From CAYQLY01 sp964418605 (GTDB lineage Bacteria; Bacteroidota; Bacteroidia; Cytophagales; Cyclobacteriaceae): a DNA stretch of 64,000 bases. Positions 9,691-17,722 of this stretch are shown piece after piece (the first letter of the stretch is position 1; the number at the start of each line of letters is the position of its first letter). The stretch is from the NCBI GenBank assembly GCA_964418605.1, contig CAYQLY010000005.1, forward strand, positions 1 to 64,000, given 5' to 3'. Under the pieces are notes generated by a model that was not told the DNA's origin, ran no database searches, and saw nothing but the letters and a program-made list of their open reading frames with translations. The position numbers and the translations under genes are program-made.

Positions 9691-10913
9691 AAATCTACGC
9701 GATTATACCAAAAGTCTCGATACGTTGGGTTTCGAATTAATTCAAAATGATTGAATGAAAAAAGAGTTAGGATACGCTTAAATCTAAATCGAATGGACGA
9801 GCCCAATGGAGAAGAGGGATAAATCCACTCTTCTTCATCTAAAGTGCGATTCACCTTTGCAGGCTTGCCAAATACAATATAGATCATTCCTCGATCTGTT
9901 TTCCAGCCTTCTTTAAAACTTGTAAAGTACTGGTTAGCCGATGTAACACGATCGTAATATTCTTTAATCATCTTTTTAGCAACAGGTTCATTGCCCGCAA
10001 ATGCCAACCAATGCTTATCCAAAGCTTGCTTAGGATCTGTAGCTTCTGCAATTGCTTTGATCTCATCATTAGTTGATATATAAATAGTAGGCTGAAGCAA
10101 ATCTTGCGCAAACTTATATTTAGGGAATTGAACATCTTGCACACGAAAACCTATTCCTTCCGCAGAGGATGTATCTGTCTGAATAAAATATAATCCAGGA
10201 GTCGTAAAACGCAACATAGTTACAGTTTGAATAGGATAAACCGGATCCGGCATCATCTCTTTACTAACAGATTTAACCATAGACATAGGTGCTGATGCGG
10301 GAGGAAAGAATACATCATAAAAATAAACCCACGCACGCTGCGAATCAGTTGCGCTACCACTTCGAACACAAAATGTATCTACAGTAGTGAGGTAATCGTC
10401 TATGATCGGAAATAAATTTTTTTTATCAAACAATAAATAAGAATTACAATACCACTGTTTCCCATTTCCTAAAGATATACTTTCCATCCACGATTCACCG
10501 GATACCTGATCATGCAAATTCAAAAAAACAACACCACTTGGCAATGATGGCTTTAAGATAGAAAAAGAAATATAATACACATCACGGACTGTATCAAAAG
10601 CAAGACTATAAGCTTGTATCGTATCCGTTTGCCATACTACCGGATTAACATAGTCAGATTGAAGAACATAAGAAAGCATGACATGATTCTTAAATTCTTG
10701 CACCGGATCAATTACATTTTCTAATCGCTTCACAAAACACATGGCATGAATTTCAATCCGGTCAGTCAACACACGAGCCTTGCTTTTACTACTTAATGGT
10801 TCATCTGAAAGATTCTGATAACTGTAAGAAGGGAGTTGAACTTTAGACGAGGTTGACACACATGAACCCAAAGCAATCAGTATTAAATAAGACAAGCTAT
10901 AAGCACACCGCAT
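9669..10913 (-). CDS. GWxTD-domain lipoprotein
   Basis: A lipoprotein signal (LILIALGSC, Cys near residue 18) precedes a 414-residue protein whose C-terminal part holds the GWxTD motif as EGWKTDRGMIYIVFGKP, followed by EEEWIYPSSP. GWxTD proteins are common in Bacteroidota, where some are linked to the cell envelope; their biochemical role is not established. The protein would be anchored in the envelope and is mostly beta-rich by eye. A perfect -7 promoter element lies 20 nt upstream. It overlaps rlmB by 22 nt. Confidence 0.85.
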   Translation of the reverse strand: MRCAYSLSYLILIALGSCVSTSSKVQLPSYSYQNLSDEPLSSKSKARVLTDRIEIHAMCFVKRLENVIDPVQEFKNHVMLSYVLQSDYVNPVVWQTDTIQAYSLAFDTVRDVYYISFSILKPSLPSGVVFLNLHDQVSGESWMESISLGNGKQWYCNSYLLFDKKNLFPIIDDYLTTVDTFCVRSGSATDSQRAWVYFYDVFFPPASAPMSMVKSVSKEMMPDPVYPIQTVTMLRFTTPGLYFIQTDTSSAEGIGFRVQDVQFPKYKFAQDLLQPTIYISTNDEIKAIAEATDPKQALDKHWLAFAGNEPVAKKMIKEYYDRVTSANQYFTSFKEGWKTDRGMIYIVFGKPAKVNRTLDEEEWIYPSSPLGSSIRFRFKRILTLFSFNHFELIRNPTYRDFWYNRVDLWRKGIF

Positions 10914-10932
10914 AAATAGTATAGTTAATTTT

Positions 10933-10940
10933 CAAAATTA
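10933..10940 (-). promoter_or_regulatory. Bacteroidota -7 promoter element for the GWxTD-rlmB operon
   Basis: On the minus strand this reads TAATTTTG, a perfect TAnnTTTG match, 20 nt before the GWxTD start codon. Together with the plus-strand element at 11021 it makes 10914-11041 a divergent promoter region. Confidence 0.6.
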
Positions 10941-11020
10941 CCCAAATTCAAGTTGGATTTATAATCTATTTTAGTATTCCTTTAACTATAAAAAATAAAT
11001 CAGAGATGAAAAAAATTATG

Positions 11021-11028
11021 TAAGTTTG
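11021..11028 (+). promoter_or_regulatory. Bacteroidota -7 promoter element (TAAGTTTG) for the glycan cluster
   Basis: A perfect TAnnTTTG match 13 nt before the methyltransferase start at 11042, leaving a very short leader. It probably drives the four tightly packed genes 11042-14514. Confidence 0.6.
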
Positions 11029-11041
11029 AAAAATAGCATGC

Positions 11042-11824
11042 ATGAAAACATTTACAACAGAAATAACCTCTGATACTACTGTTTTTGAAAACCCCATCCA
11101 TCAACGCCTTTATTTTCCGTATATAGAAATCAAATCATTACTCCATAAACCTGTTGATAAATTACTAGAAATAGGGTGTGGCGAAGGAAGAGGCTACAAC
11201 GAACTTCAATCCTATTGCAACAGCTATACAGGCATCGACAAGAATAAAACAATCTTAAAAAAGCTCAGTGAAAAATATTCTAAGGCCACATTTATCCCCT
11301 CTAGCGTACCACCTTTAACTAGCATCGCTAATAATGAATTTGATGTTGTAGTAAGTTTCCAAGTCATTGAACACATTAAAAAAGATCGATTTTTTTTAGA
11401 AGAAATAAAACGTGTTTTAAAACCTGGTGGTATCGCTTTTTTAACTACCCCTAATCGTAAAAAAACACTAACACGAAATCCTTGGCATATTCGTGAATAT
11501 ATAGCAAATGAGTTACGAACGTTGACGCAATCCATTTTTAATACGGTCACAATGAAAGGCATTCATGGTAATACAAAAGTAATGAACTACTATGAATCCA
11601 ATAAGAAATCTGTTCAAAAAATAACCCGATGGGATTTTCTAAAATTGCAATACCGATTACCTGCTTTTTTATTGCGCATTCCTTACGAATTACTCAATAA
11701 ATTAAATCGCAAAAAATTAGATCAAAAAAATCATGCCCTCGTTGCAGGAATCACATACAAAGACTACTACTTGTCTGATAATGTAGAAGACGCCTTAGAT
11801 TTTTTGGTTATTGTAAAAAAATAA
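11042..11824 (+). CDS. class I SAM-dependent methyltransferase
   Basis: A Methyltransf_11/25 fold: motif I LLEIGCGEGRGYNEL at residues 41-55, acidic motif GIDKN near 64-68, motif for substrate side DVVVSFQVIEHI near 101-112, and LKPGGIAFLTTPN near 126-138. The C-terminal 110 residues are basic and variable. It opens a cluster of three glycosyltransferases spaced 3, 9 and -4 nt apart, which suggests it methylates a sugar or glycan lipid intermediate rather than DNA or protein. That substrate is inferred from context only. Confidence 0.85.
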   Translation: MKTFTTEITSDTTVFENPIHQRLYFPYIEIKSLLHKPVDKLLEIGCGEGRGYNELQSYCNSYTGIDKNKTILKKLSEKYSKATFIPSSVPPLTSIANNEFDVVVSFQVIEHIKKDRFFLEEIKRVLKPGGIAFLTTPNRKKTLTRNPWHIREYIANELRTLTQSIFNTVTMKGIHGNTKVMNYYESNKKSVQKITRWDFLKLQYRLPAFLLRIPYELLNKLNRKKLDQKNHALVAGITYKDYYLSDNVEDALDFLVIVKK

Positions 11825-11827
11825 ATC

Positions 11828-12673
11828 ATGGTATACGATTGCTTCGCTTTTTTCAATGAGCTAGACTTACTTGAGATCAGACTACATACACTGAACAAAG
11901 AGGTGGATTATTTTGTATTAGTAGAGGCCACGCGCACATTTCAGAAAAAAGAAAAACCTCTTTACTTTAATGAAAATAAAAATCGCTACGCTGCATTCAA
12001 AGAAAAACTTATTCATATCATCGTAGATGAGTATCCTACTTTTTTTTCAAAATGGCGAATTCCAAAACCATGGGACTATGATAATCATCAAAAAGAACAA
12101 ATACTCAAAGGCTTAAAAGGATGCACTGATCATGATGTTATTATTATTTCAGATCTAGACGAAATTCCTCGTCCAGAAAAGATTGCCACATACAAACATG
12201 AAACAGGTATTAAAGTATTTGAACAGCGTTTATTTTATTATTATCTTAACGGACTTTGCACTTACTTTGATACAGATGGAAAAGAACTCACCGCTCAAAA
12301 AAATAAAAATGGAATTGGCTACTGGCGAGGTAGCGTCATGATGAATTACAAGGACTTAAAAAAACTTAAGACTATAAAAAAAGCCCGTGAGCGAATGGAT
12401 ATCGAAGACAAAGATACGATTGTCATTGAAGAGGGCGGATGGCACTTTACCTATTTAGGAGGGGTGGAAAAAATTATCAAAAAACTAGAATCTTATGCTC
12501 ACCAAGAACACAATACAGACTATTTTAAAGATAAAAAACGCATTGAGCAAGCAATCAAAGAAGGCAAAAGCCTATATGACAATACACGATTTTCATTCGT
12601 AGAGCTCGATGATACATTTCCAGAACACATCATTAAGCATAAAGAAACTTATAAAGAATTGATCAAATCATAA
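11828..12673 (+). CDS. glycosyltransferase family 17 (GlcNAc-transferase-like)
   Basis: This 281-residue protein matches GT17, the family of beta-1,4-mannosyl-glycoprotein GlcNAc transferase (MGAT3): the start YDCFAFFNELDLLEIRL, VDYFVLVEAT, KPLYFNEN, and the DxD-containing ISDLDEIPRP at 107-116. GGWHFTYLGG near residue 205 is also typical. No signal peptide, so it acts at the inner face of the cytoplasmic membrane. It begins 3 nt after the methyltransferase and is paralogous to the gene at 13699. The sugar donor and acceptor are not shown by sequence. Confidence 0.85.
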   Translation: MVYDCFAFFNELDLLEIRLHTLNKEVDYFVLVEATRTFQKKEKPLYFNENKNRYAAFKEKLIHIIVDEYPTFFSKWRIPKPWDYDNHQKEQILKGLKGCTDHDVIIISDLDEIPRPEKIATYKHETGIKVFEQRLFYYYLNGLCTYFDTDGKELTAQKNKNGIGYWRGSVMMNYKDLKKLKTIKKARERMDIEDKDTIVIEEGGWHFTYLGGVEKIIKKLESYAHQEHNTDYFKDKKRIEQAIKEGKSLYDNTRFSFVELDDTFPEHIIKHKETYKELIKS

Positions 12674-12682
12674 TTCATTATT

Positions 12683-13702
12683 ATGAAAATAGCCTTTCAC
12701 TCCAACCAATTAGGCCTACGTGGAACCGAAGTCGCCTTATATGACTATGCGCATTTCAACGAAACACTCTTACATAATCAATCCATCATCCTATCTATTC
12801 AAGATTCTCCCAACTCCGACCCATCTGCTATAAAAAAATTCACAGATCGGTTTCCTGTTTTTTTTTACTCCGGTAATTTTGAAGAAGTAGACAGTATTCT
12901 TGAAAAAGAAAAAGTAGATTTATTATACATCATCGATGCAGGAAAAAATGTAGGCAAAATTTCTAAAAAAGTAAAAACTGTCGTGCATGCCGTATTTCAA
13001 TATCATGAACCACATGGCGATGTATACGCTTATGTATCCGAGTGGCTATCCCAAAAAATGACAAATGGAAAAGTGCCTTTTGTTCCACATATGGTTCACC
13101 TACCCACTATACATGATCACTTACGCCATCAATTTAATATACCGACTGACGCCATTGTATTTGGAAGATATGGAGGAATGGATACATTCGACATTTATTT
13201 TGTACGGCGAGCTATCGTTAAGATTGCAAAAAAATATCCACACATTTATTTTCTATTTATGAATACACCTGATTTTGTCGGTAAATCCATGTATAGAAAA
13301 AAAATAATCAATACTATACTTACTACACTATGGTATAAAAAAAAGAAGTACAAAAATATTCTATTCATTTCTCCTACATCCGATATGATAGAAAAAACAA
13401 AATTTATTAACACCTGTGACGCCATGCTACACGCTAGATATCAAGGCGAAACATTTGGTATTGCTTGTGGGGAATTTTCTATTAAAAACAAACCCATTAT
13501 AACCTATTCCGGTAAAAAATGTAATGATCGGGCACATATCAACATCTTAAGAGAAAAAGGAATTTATTACCAAAACTATAATGATCTTTATCGTATTCTT
13601 AGTAGTTTTGAAAAAAAATCAACCAAAAACTGGGATGCCTACTCGGAAAAATACAACCCAGCTGTTGTGATGAAAAAATTTAAAGAACTATTTATAGGAT
13701 GA
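12683..13702 (+). CDS. glycosyltransferase, GT4/GT1-like
   Basis: A 339-residue GT-B-type protein. The N-terminus is typical (MKIAFHSNQLGLRGTEVALYD), with a Gly-rich acceptor loop, and the C-terminal donor-binding region carries RYQGETFGIACGEFSI near residues 252-267, matching the E-x7-E pattern of GT4 enzymes. It sits between two GT17 genes and overlaps the second by 4 nt (ATGA), so all belong to one operon for a surface or lipid-linked glycan. The specific sugar is unknown. Confidence 0.75.
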   Translation: MKIAFHSNQLGLRGTEVALYDYAHFNETLLHNQSIILSIQDSPNSDPSAIKKFTDRFPVFFYSGNFEEVDSILEKEKVDLLYIIDAGKNVGKISKKVKTVVHAVFQYHEPHGDVYAYVSEWLSQKMTNGKVPFVPHMVHLPTIHDHLRHQFNIPTDAIVFGRYGGMDTFDIYFVRRAIVKIAKKYPHIYFLFMNTPDFVGKSMYRKKIINTILTTLWYKKKKYKNILFISPTSDMIEKTKFINTCDAMLHARYQGETFGIACGEFSIKNKPIITYSGKKCNDRAHINILREKGIYYQNYNDLYRILSSFEKKSTKNWDAYSEKYNPAVVMKKFKELFIG

Positions 13703-14514
13703 TATACGATTGCTTTGCCTTCTTCAATGAATTAGACGTTTTAGACATACGACTCAACACGCTTGATAGCGTAGTAGATAAATTTGTGCTTGTAGAAGCA
13801 GCTTACACCTATCAAAATCAACCTAAACCTTTATACTTTAATGAAAATAAAGAACGGTTTAAAAAATTTGAACATAAAATTATCCATATCATCTTAAATG
13901 ATAAACCTACACGTTGCGAGCCATGGGATCTGGAAAATTTTCAACGTAATGCAGAGATGCGCGGGCTCACTCAGGCACAACCGGATGATACCATTATTAT
14001 TTCTGATTTAGACGAAATTCCTCGTCCGGAAAAAATTACTGATTACCACTCACGCCCTGGGTTTAAAGTATTTGAACAACGTACATTTTATTACTATTTA
14101 AACAACACGGGACATAAAAAACCATCCTTTCTAAAACGACTCTTTTCAAAAGAAGAACCTTATGATTATTGGAGAGGTTCAACCATGGTACACTTTAAAG
14201 ATTTAACATCTCCTCAAGCCTGCAGAAATGATCGGGACAATAAAAAAATACCACATACACTGATAAAAAATGGAGGCTGGCATTTTAGTTTTATGGGCGG
14301 ATTAGAAAAAATACTTTATAAAATCAATTCATTTGCTCATACTGAATTTAATAAAGACGAATACAAAGATCCTGAAAAAATAAAATTCTATATGAAAAAC
14401 GGAATTGATCTTTTTACGAAAGAGAAAAAATATAAAGTCGTAGAAATCGACGACACATTTCCATCCTATATACAAAAAAATAAGGAAAAATTTAAAGATC
14501 TTATTCTAAGCTAA
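13699..14514 (+). CDS. second glycosyltransferase family 17 protein
   Basis: A 271-residue paralogue of the gene at 11828: MIYDCFAFFNELDVLDIRL, VDKFVLVEAAYTYQ, KPLYFNEN and ISDLDEIPRP (101-110) are nearly superimposable, but the middle differs, including a Lys-rich insert near residue 145. The start overlaps the GT4 stop as ATGA. Two GT17 copies in one operon suggest two successive additions of similar sugars or one to each of two acceptors. The gene ends 3 nt before the convergent GT4 gene. Confidence 0.85.
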   Translation: MIYDCFAFFNELDVLDIRLNTLDSVVDKFVLVEAAYTYQNQPKPLYFNENKERFKKFEHKIIHIILNDKPTRCEPWDLENFQRNAEMRGLTQAQPDDTIIISDLDEIPRPEKITDYHSRPGFKVFEQRTFYYYLNNTGHKKPSFLKRLFSKEEPYDYWRGSTMVHFKDLTSPQACRNDRDNKKIPHTLIKNGGWHFSFMGGLEKILYKINSFAHTEFNKDEYKDPEKIKFYMKNGIDLFTKEKKYKVVEIDDTFPSYIQKNKEKFKDLILS

Positions 14515-14517
14515 AAA

Positions 14518-15543
14518 TTAAATTTTCAGAATGTGAGTCCATGCATTCACAACATCTTGTTTTTCCACATCTGATGAATAAACAGATCGAATAAATTCAG
14601 ATGCTTGCTTCCCTTTCGCAATAAGTGAATCAGGATTATTTTTCCACCCCTCAATAACAAACTCAACTTGTCGAGCAAAACCAATAACATCGCCTACCTC
14701 TATTGGATAGCAAAATATGGAATCAAAATATTCACTCCCTCCTCGCCCATCATACCCTACCACAACACACCCACAAGCCATTGCCTCAGCTGGAGTAAGC
14801 GGACATCCTTCGGCATAACCAAAGCTTAGAAAAAGCAAAGACTCCTTCATGACAGAAGCCACTTCTTGCTCCGTTTTATTATCAATAGGTACGAATTGAA
14901 ATCCATCAAGCCTACCACGCAATTTTAACAAATTGATAACTTGCTCCACATCCTGTGGTGCCTTTTTAGTTAAAAAACAAATTTGTTTTTTCTTTTCAGC
15001 TGAATAAGAAAATATATGTGTTTGCAACGAATTATGAATACGAAAAACAGGTTGATTAGGAAATGCATACTGCATATATTTTTTACTGTCTTCGGATACA
15101 ACCACTATTGCCACAGCATCACGATAAAGCAGATGATGAGGATCCTTATCAATACCCAATCCATCAAATGTAAGATAGCAACCCTGATTAAAAATTATTT
15201 TTTTTATCGGCAACTTAGCTAAATCCATCACTACATGCTTATCTCTCTTTCTATTAACATATCCTCTAAAAAAATCTTTAATGGTATATTTATATGTAAG
15301 CATACGAGGAAGCCAAAACTCCGATATAACGATACAATCAGAAGACCTAAATTCAATATCTGCCACATATTGAATGGGTGTGTTGTTTTCAAACCACACA
15401 CACCGAAACTCTTTTTGAGTATGAACAATATAAGCGTCCATTCCATGTGCACAAAGAATATCAACATGACGGTAAAGTATCTTAATTCCTCCACGCTTAT
15501 CTTGCGTATCCGGACAAAAATAGAATAGACGTGGTGTATCCAT
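14518..15543 (-). CDS. glycosyltransferase family 4 protein
   Basis: A 341-residue GT-B enzyme. The N-terminal domain begins RLFYFCPDTQDKRGGIKILYRH, with the GG acceptor loop; the C-terminal domain carries YAEGCPLTPAEAMACGCVVVGYDGRGGSE, the classic GT4 nucleotide-sugar-binding E-x7-E segment, near residues 240-270. It lies convergent to the GT17 operon and 9 nt downstream of the DUF4159 gene, so it is probably transcribed with the latter although its function fits the neighbouring glycan cluster. Confidence 0.8.
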   Translation of the reverse strand: MDTPRLFYFCPDTQDKRGGIKILYRHVDILCAHGMDAYIVHTQKEFRCVWFENNTPIQYVADIEFRSSDCIVISEFWLPRMLTYKYTIKDFFRGYVNRKRDKHVVMDLAKLPIKKIIFNQGCYLTFDGLGIDKDPHHLLYRDAVAIVVVSEDSKKYMQYAFPNQPVFRIHNSLQTHIFSYSAEKKKQICFLTKKAPQDVEQVINLLKLRGRLDGFQFVPIDNKTEQEVASVMKESLLFLSFGYAEGCPLTPAEAMACGCVVVGYDGRGGSEYFDSIFCYPIEVGDVIGFARQVEFVIEGWKNNPDSLIAKGKQASEFIRSVYSSDVEKQDVVNAWTHILKI

Positions 15544-15552
15544 CAGTTAAAA

Positions 15553-16218
15553 TTACTCATATTCTTTCACAGCGTAACTAATCAAATTCACCCCCATTTG
15601 TAAGGCCCTTTGCCGCACCTCTTCCGAATCATTATATACTGACTGATCTTCCCATCCATTTCCCAAATCACATTCATAAGAATAAAAACAAACCAAACGC
15701 CCTTCATAAAGCAATCCAAATCCTTGAGCAGGTTTACCATCATGTTCATGAACCTTAGGCAACCCATTGGGAAAATCATACACCTGATGATAGATCGGAT
15801 GCGTAAATGGAATCTCGACAAAATCAAGTTCTGGGAAAACAGTCTTCATCTCCTTACGAATAAAAGGATCCAATCCATAATTATCATCGATATGCAAAAA
15901 CCCACCACCTATCAAATAGTTTCGAAGATTTTCTGCTTCCTGAGATGAAAATTGCACATGGCCATGACCAGTCATGTGTACAAAAGGATAGGAAAAAAGA
16001 GCTGTACTTCCAACTTCTACAACATCCTCTTGAGCACATATATTCAAGTACTGCTTTTGATTACAAAATGCAATGAGATTAGGAAGTGATGTTTTATTAG
16101 CATACCAATCCCCACCACCATTGTATTTTAATTTTGCAATTTTAAAAGAACAAGGCTGAGCATACATTTGCCCATAAACTGCAAAAAGAAAAAAAACAAT
16201 TCGAATCCAACCAATCAT
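15553..16218 (-). CDS. DUF4159 family exported protein
   Basis: A signal peptide (IRIVFFLFAVYGQMYAQ) is followed by a roughly 200-residue DUF4159 domain: KIAKLKYNGGGDWYANKTSL at its start, YPFVHMTGHGHVQFS, LRNYLIGGGFLHIDDNYG, and FPNGLPKVHEHDGKPAQGFG. The family has a glutamine-amidotransferase-like fold and is often found with MoxR/von Willebrand clusters, but neither is near here. Periplasmic location is predicted. It precedes the GT4 gene by 9 nt. Function is unknown. Confidence 0.85.
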   Translation of the reverse strand: MIGWIRIVFFLFAVYGQMYAQPCSFKIAKLKYNGGGDWYANKTSLPNLIAFCNQKQYLNICAQEDVVEVGSTALFSYPFVHMTGHGHVQFSSQEAENLRNYLIGGGFLHIDDNYGLDPFIRKEMKTVFPELDFVEIPFTHPIYHQVYDFPNGLPKVHEHDGKPAQGFGLLYEGRLVCFYSYECDLGNGWEDQSVYNDSEEVRQRALQMGVNLISYAVKEYE

Positions 16219-16264
16219 AAACCCAAAGTTTACTATTTTATACCAAATTCGTTAAATTTAAAAT

Positions 16265-16936
16265 ATGAAAAAAATACATCTAATTCTATTTTCTTTGCTA
16301 ACTATTACATCTACTATGGCTAAAACTAACACTATAATTTCAGAAGATAATCTGTTGCAAAAATTACAAAAAGCATTACCTAAAGGCTGGCATTTATTAA
16401 CACAGGCTGATGAATTGATTATAGAGCGAGAAGACTCGGTATTACTTCTACATAAAAATATGATTAATGCTTCTGAACAAGAAGGTAAAAAACTTGAGGA
16501 TAAAATAAAAAAAGAAGGAGAAAAAACCACATTAAAGATTATTTATACGATAGAACCTAAATGGAATGATGAAAAAATAAAAAACCACAAAAAGGAGGAA
16601 TCCTCTATCTGGGAATCTATCGGAAACTTATTAAAAAAACATAAACTTGAACATCTGGTCAGCAAGCAGGCCAAAGGAAGTACTTTTTTCAGAGAAGAAA
16701 AAGCATCAGACGAAGAGAAGAAAAAAATAGAATTATTCTATAAAGAAAGAAAAGAACTCGATGAAAAAGTATACCAACTCAATGCTCAACTTCCTAGATA
16801 TAACAGTGAGCACTATTCATTAATTGTAAAATATAATACGGATAGTTCCTTTGAACATATTTTACCAAAGAAAGCTATGGAAGAAAAATTTCAAATAAAC
16901 CAAGTAATGGATAAGATTCTAACACGAATTAAATAA
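16265..16936 (+). CDS. exported protein of unknown function
   Basis: A signal peptide (MKKIHLILFSLLTITSTMA) precedes about 200 residues rich in Lys and Glu with long helical stretches. No domain recognised. A conserved-looking segment is LQKALPKGWHLLTQADELIIEREDSVLLL, which pairs a Gly-Trp turn with two beta strands. It stands alone, diverging from DUF4159 and ending 8 nt before a convergent DUF2459 gene. Periplasmic or outer-membrane location is predicted; nothing indicates an enzyme. Confidence 0.7.
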   Translation: MKKIHLILFSLLTITSTMAKTNTIISEDNLLQKLQKALPKGWHLLTQADELIIEREDSVLLLHKNMINASEQEGKKLEDKIKKEGEKTTLKIIYTIEPKWNDEKIKNHKKEESSIWESIGNLLKKHKLEHLVSKQAKGSTFFREEKASDEEKKKIELFYKERKELDEKVYQLNAQLPRYNSEHYSLIVKYNTDSSFEHILPKKAMEEKFQINQVMDKILTRIK

Positions 16937-16944
16937 AGAAATTA

Positions 16945-17628
16945 TTAATCTTTCAAGTAATAAAGAATACAGTCTGCAAAAGGAGCCCATGTAGCTGTTT
17001 TAACACCTATCTTTTTTAGTGCTCCATTAGTCCATGAATTACACGTATAGAATATACTGTAACTCCCTTTTGCCTCATATAAATAATCGTTTTTTAAATC
17101 AGACGAATAAGGAATGGGAATAGGTTTTCCATTCTCAAGATCAAAACTATTTTTAATATAATCCATCAACTCACGGTATTGCTGATAAGATATCCTTATT
17201 TTTTTAACTATCTTATGGTGAGATGGAACGGTGTCATGATAGCTCACATGCATTACCGCAGAACTAAGACCAAATCCCGCTTTAAAAGCAACTGAAAATG
17301 TAAGATCCGACCATGTTGGAATAGTAAGATAAAAGTTTTTATCACCCCATCCAAAGCAGGCATATGAAAATTTTTCTTGTAGATTCAAAGATTGAACAAG
17401 CCCAAATTCATCCCAATTACAAGTATCCTGAATAGGCAAACAAATATCCGTATGCACACGATCACTAATCACATATACATCTATCTTGGAGGAATTACCA
17501 TCATTTATACTGTTTTGATTTGCAGGAATAAGTGTTAAAATAATAGCACCTAAAAAATAAATAAAAATTAAAAAAACAAACCCCACTACAGATCTCCACA
17601 GAAAACGAAAAAAGGGAATAATCAACAT
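16945..17628 (-). CDS. DUF2459 (TIGR02117-type) family protein
   Basis: A membrane anchor near residues 8-34 is followed by the DUF2459 signature: VISDRVHTDICLPI, then YACFGWGDKNFYLTIPTWSDLT and VMHVSYHD, with CNSWTNGALKKIGVKTATW near the end. The pattern of HTD, GWGD and a C-terminal C-x-x-W resembles NlpC/P60-like or LD-carboxypeptidase-like folds, but no activity has been established to my knowledge. Length (227) is normal. It is a single gene downstream of the terminator at 17660. Confidence 0.8.
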   Translation of the reverse strand: MLIIPFFRFLWRSVVGFVFLIFIYFLGAIILTLIPANQNSINDGNSSKIDVYVISDRVHTDICLPIQDTCNWDEFGLVQSLNLQEKFSYACFGWGDKNFYLTIPTWSDLTFSVAFKAGFGLSSAVMHVSYHDTVPSHHKIVKKIRISYQQYRELMDYIKNSFDLENGKPIPIPYSSDLKNDYLYEAKGSYSIFYTCNSWTNGALKKIGVKTATWAPFADCILYYLKD

Positions 17629-17659
17629 ACTTTAAAAGTAAAAAATATCAGGAATAAAT

Positions 17660-17692
17660 AAAAAGAACCAGGACTATCCTGGCTCTTTTTAT
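17660..17692 (-). terminator. strong bidirectional terminator hairpin
   Basis: An AGAACCAGGA/TCCTGGCTCT-type stem (one internal mismatch) with a 3-4 nt loop, flanked by A and T runs on both sides. It lies 31 nt after the stop of the Ig-like lipoprotein gene. Confidence 0.8.
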
Positions 17693-17722
17693 TTCACTAT
17701 TTTATGATGACACTTTACAAGC

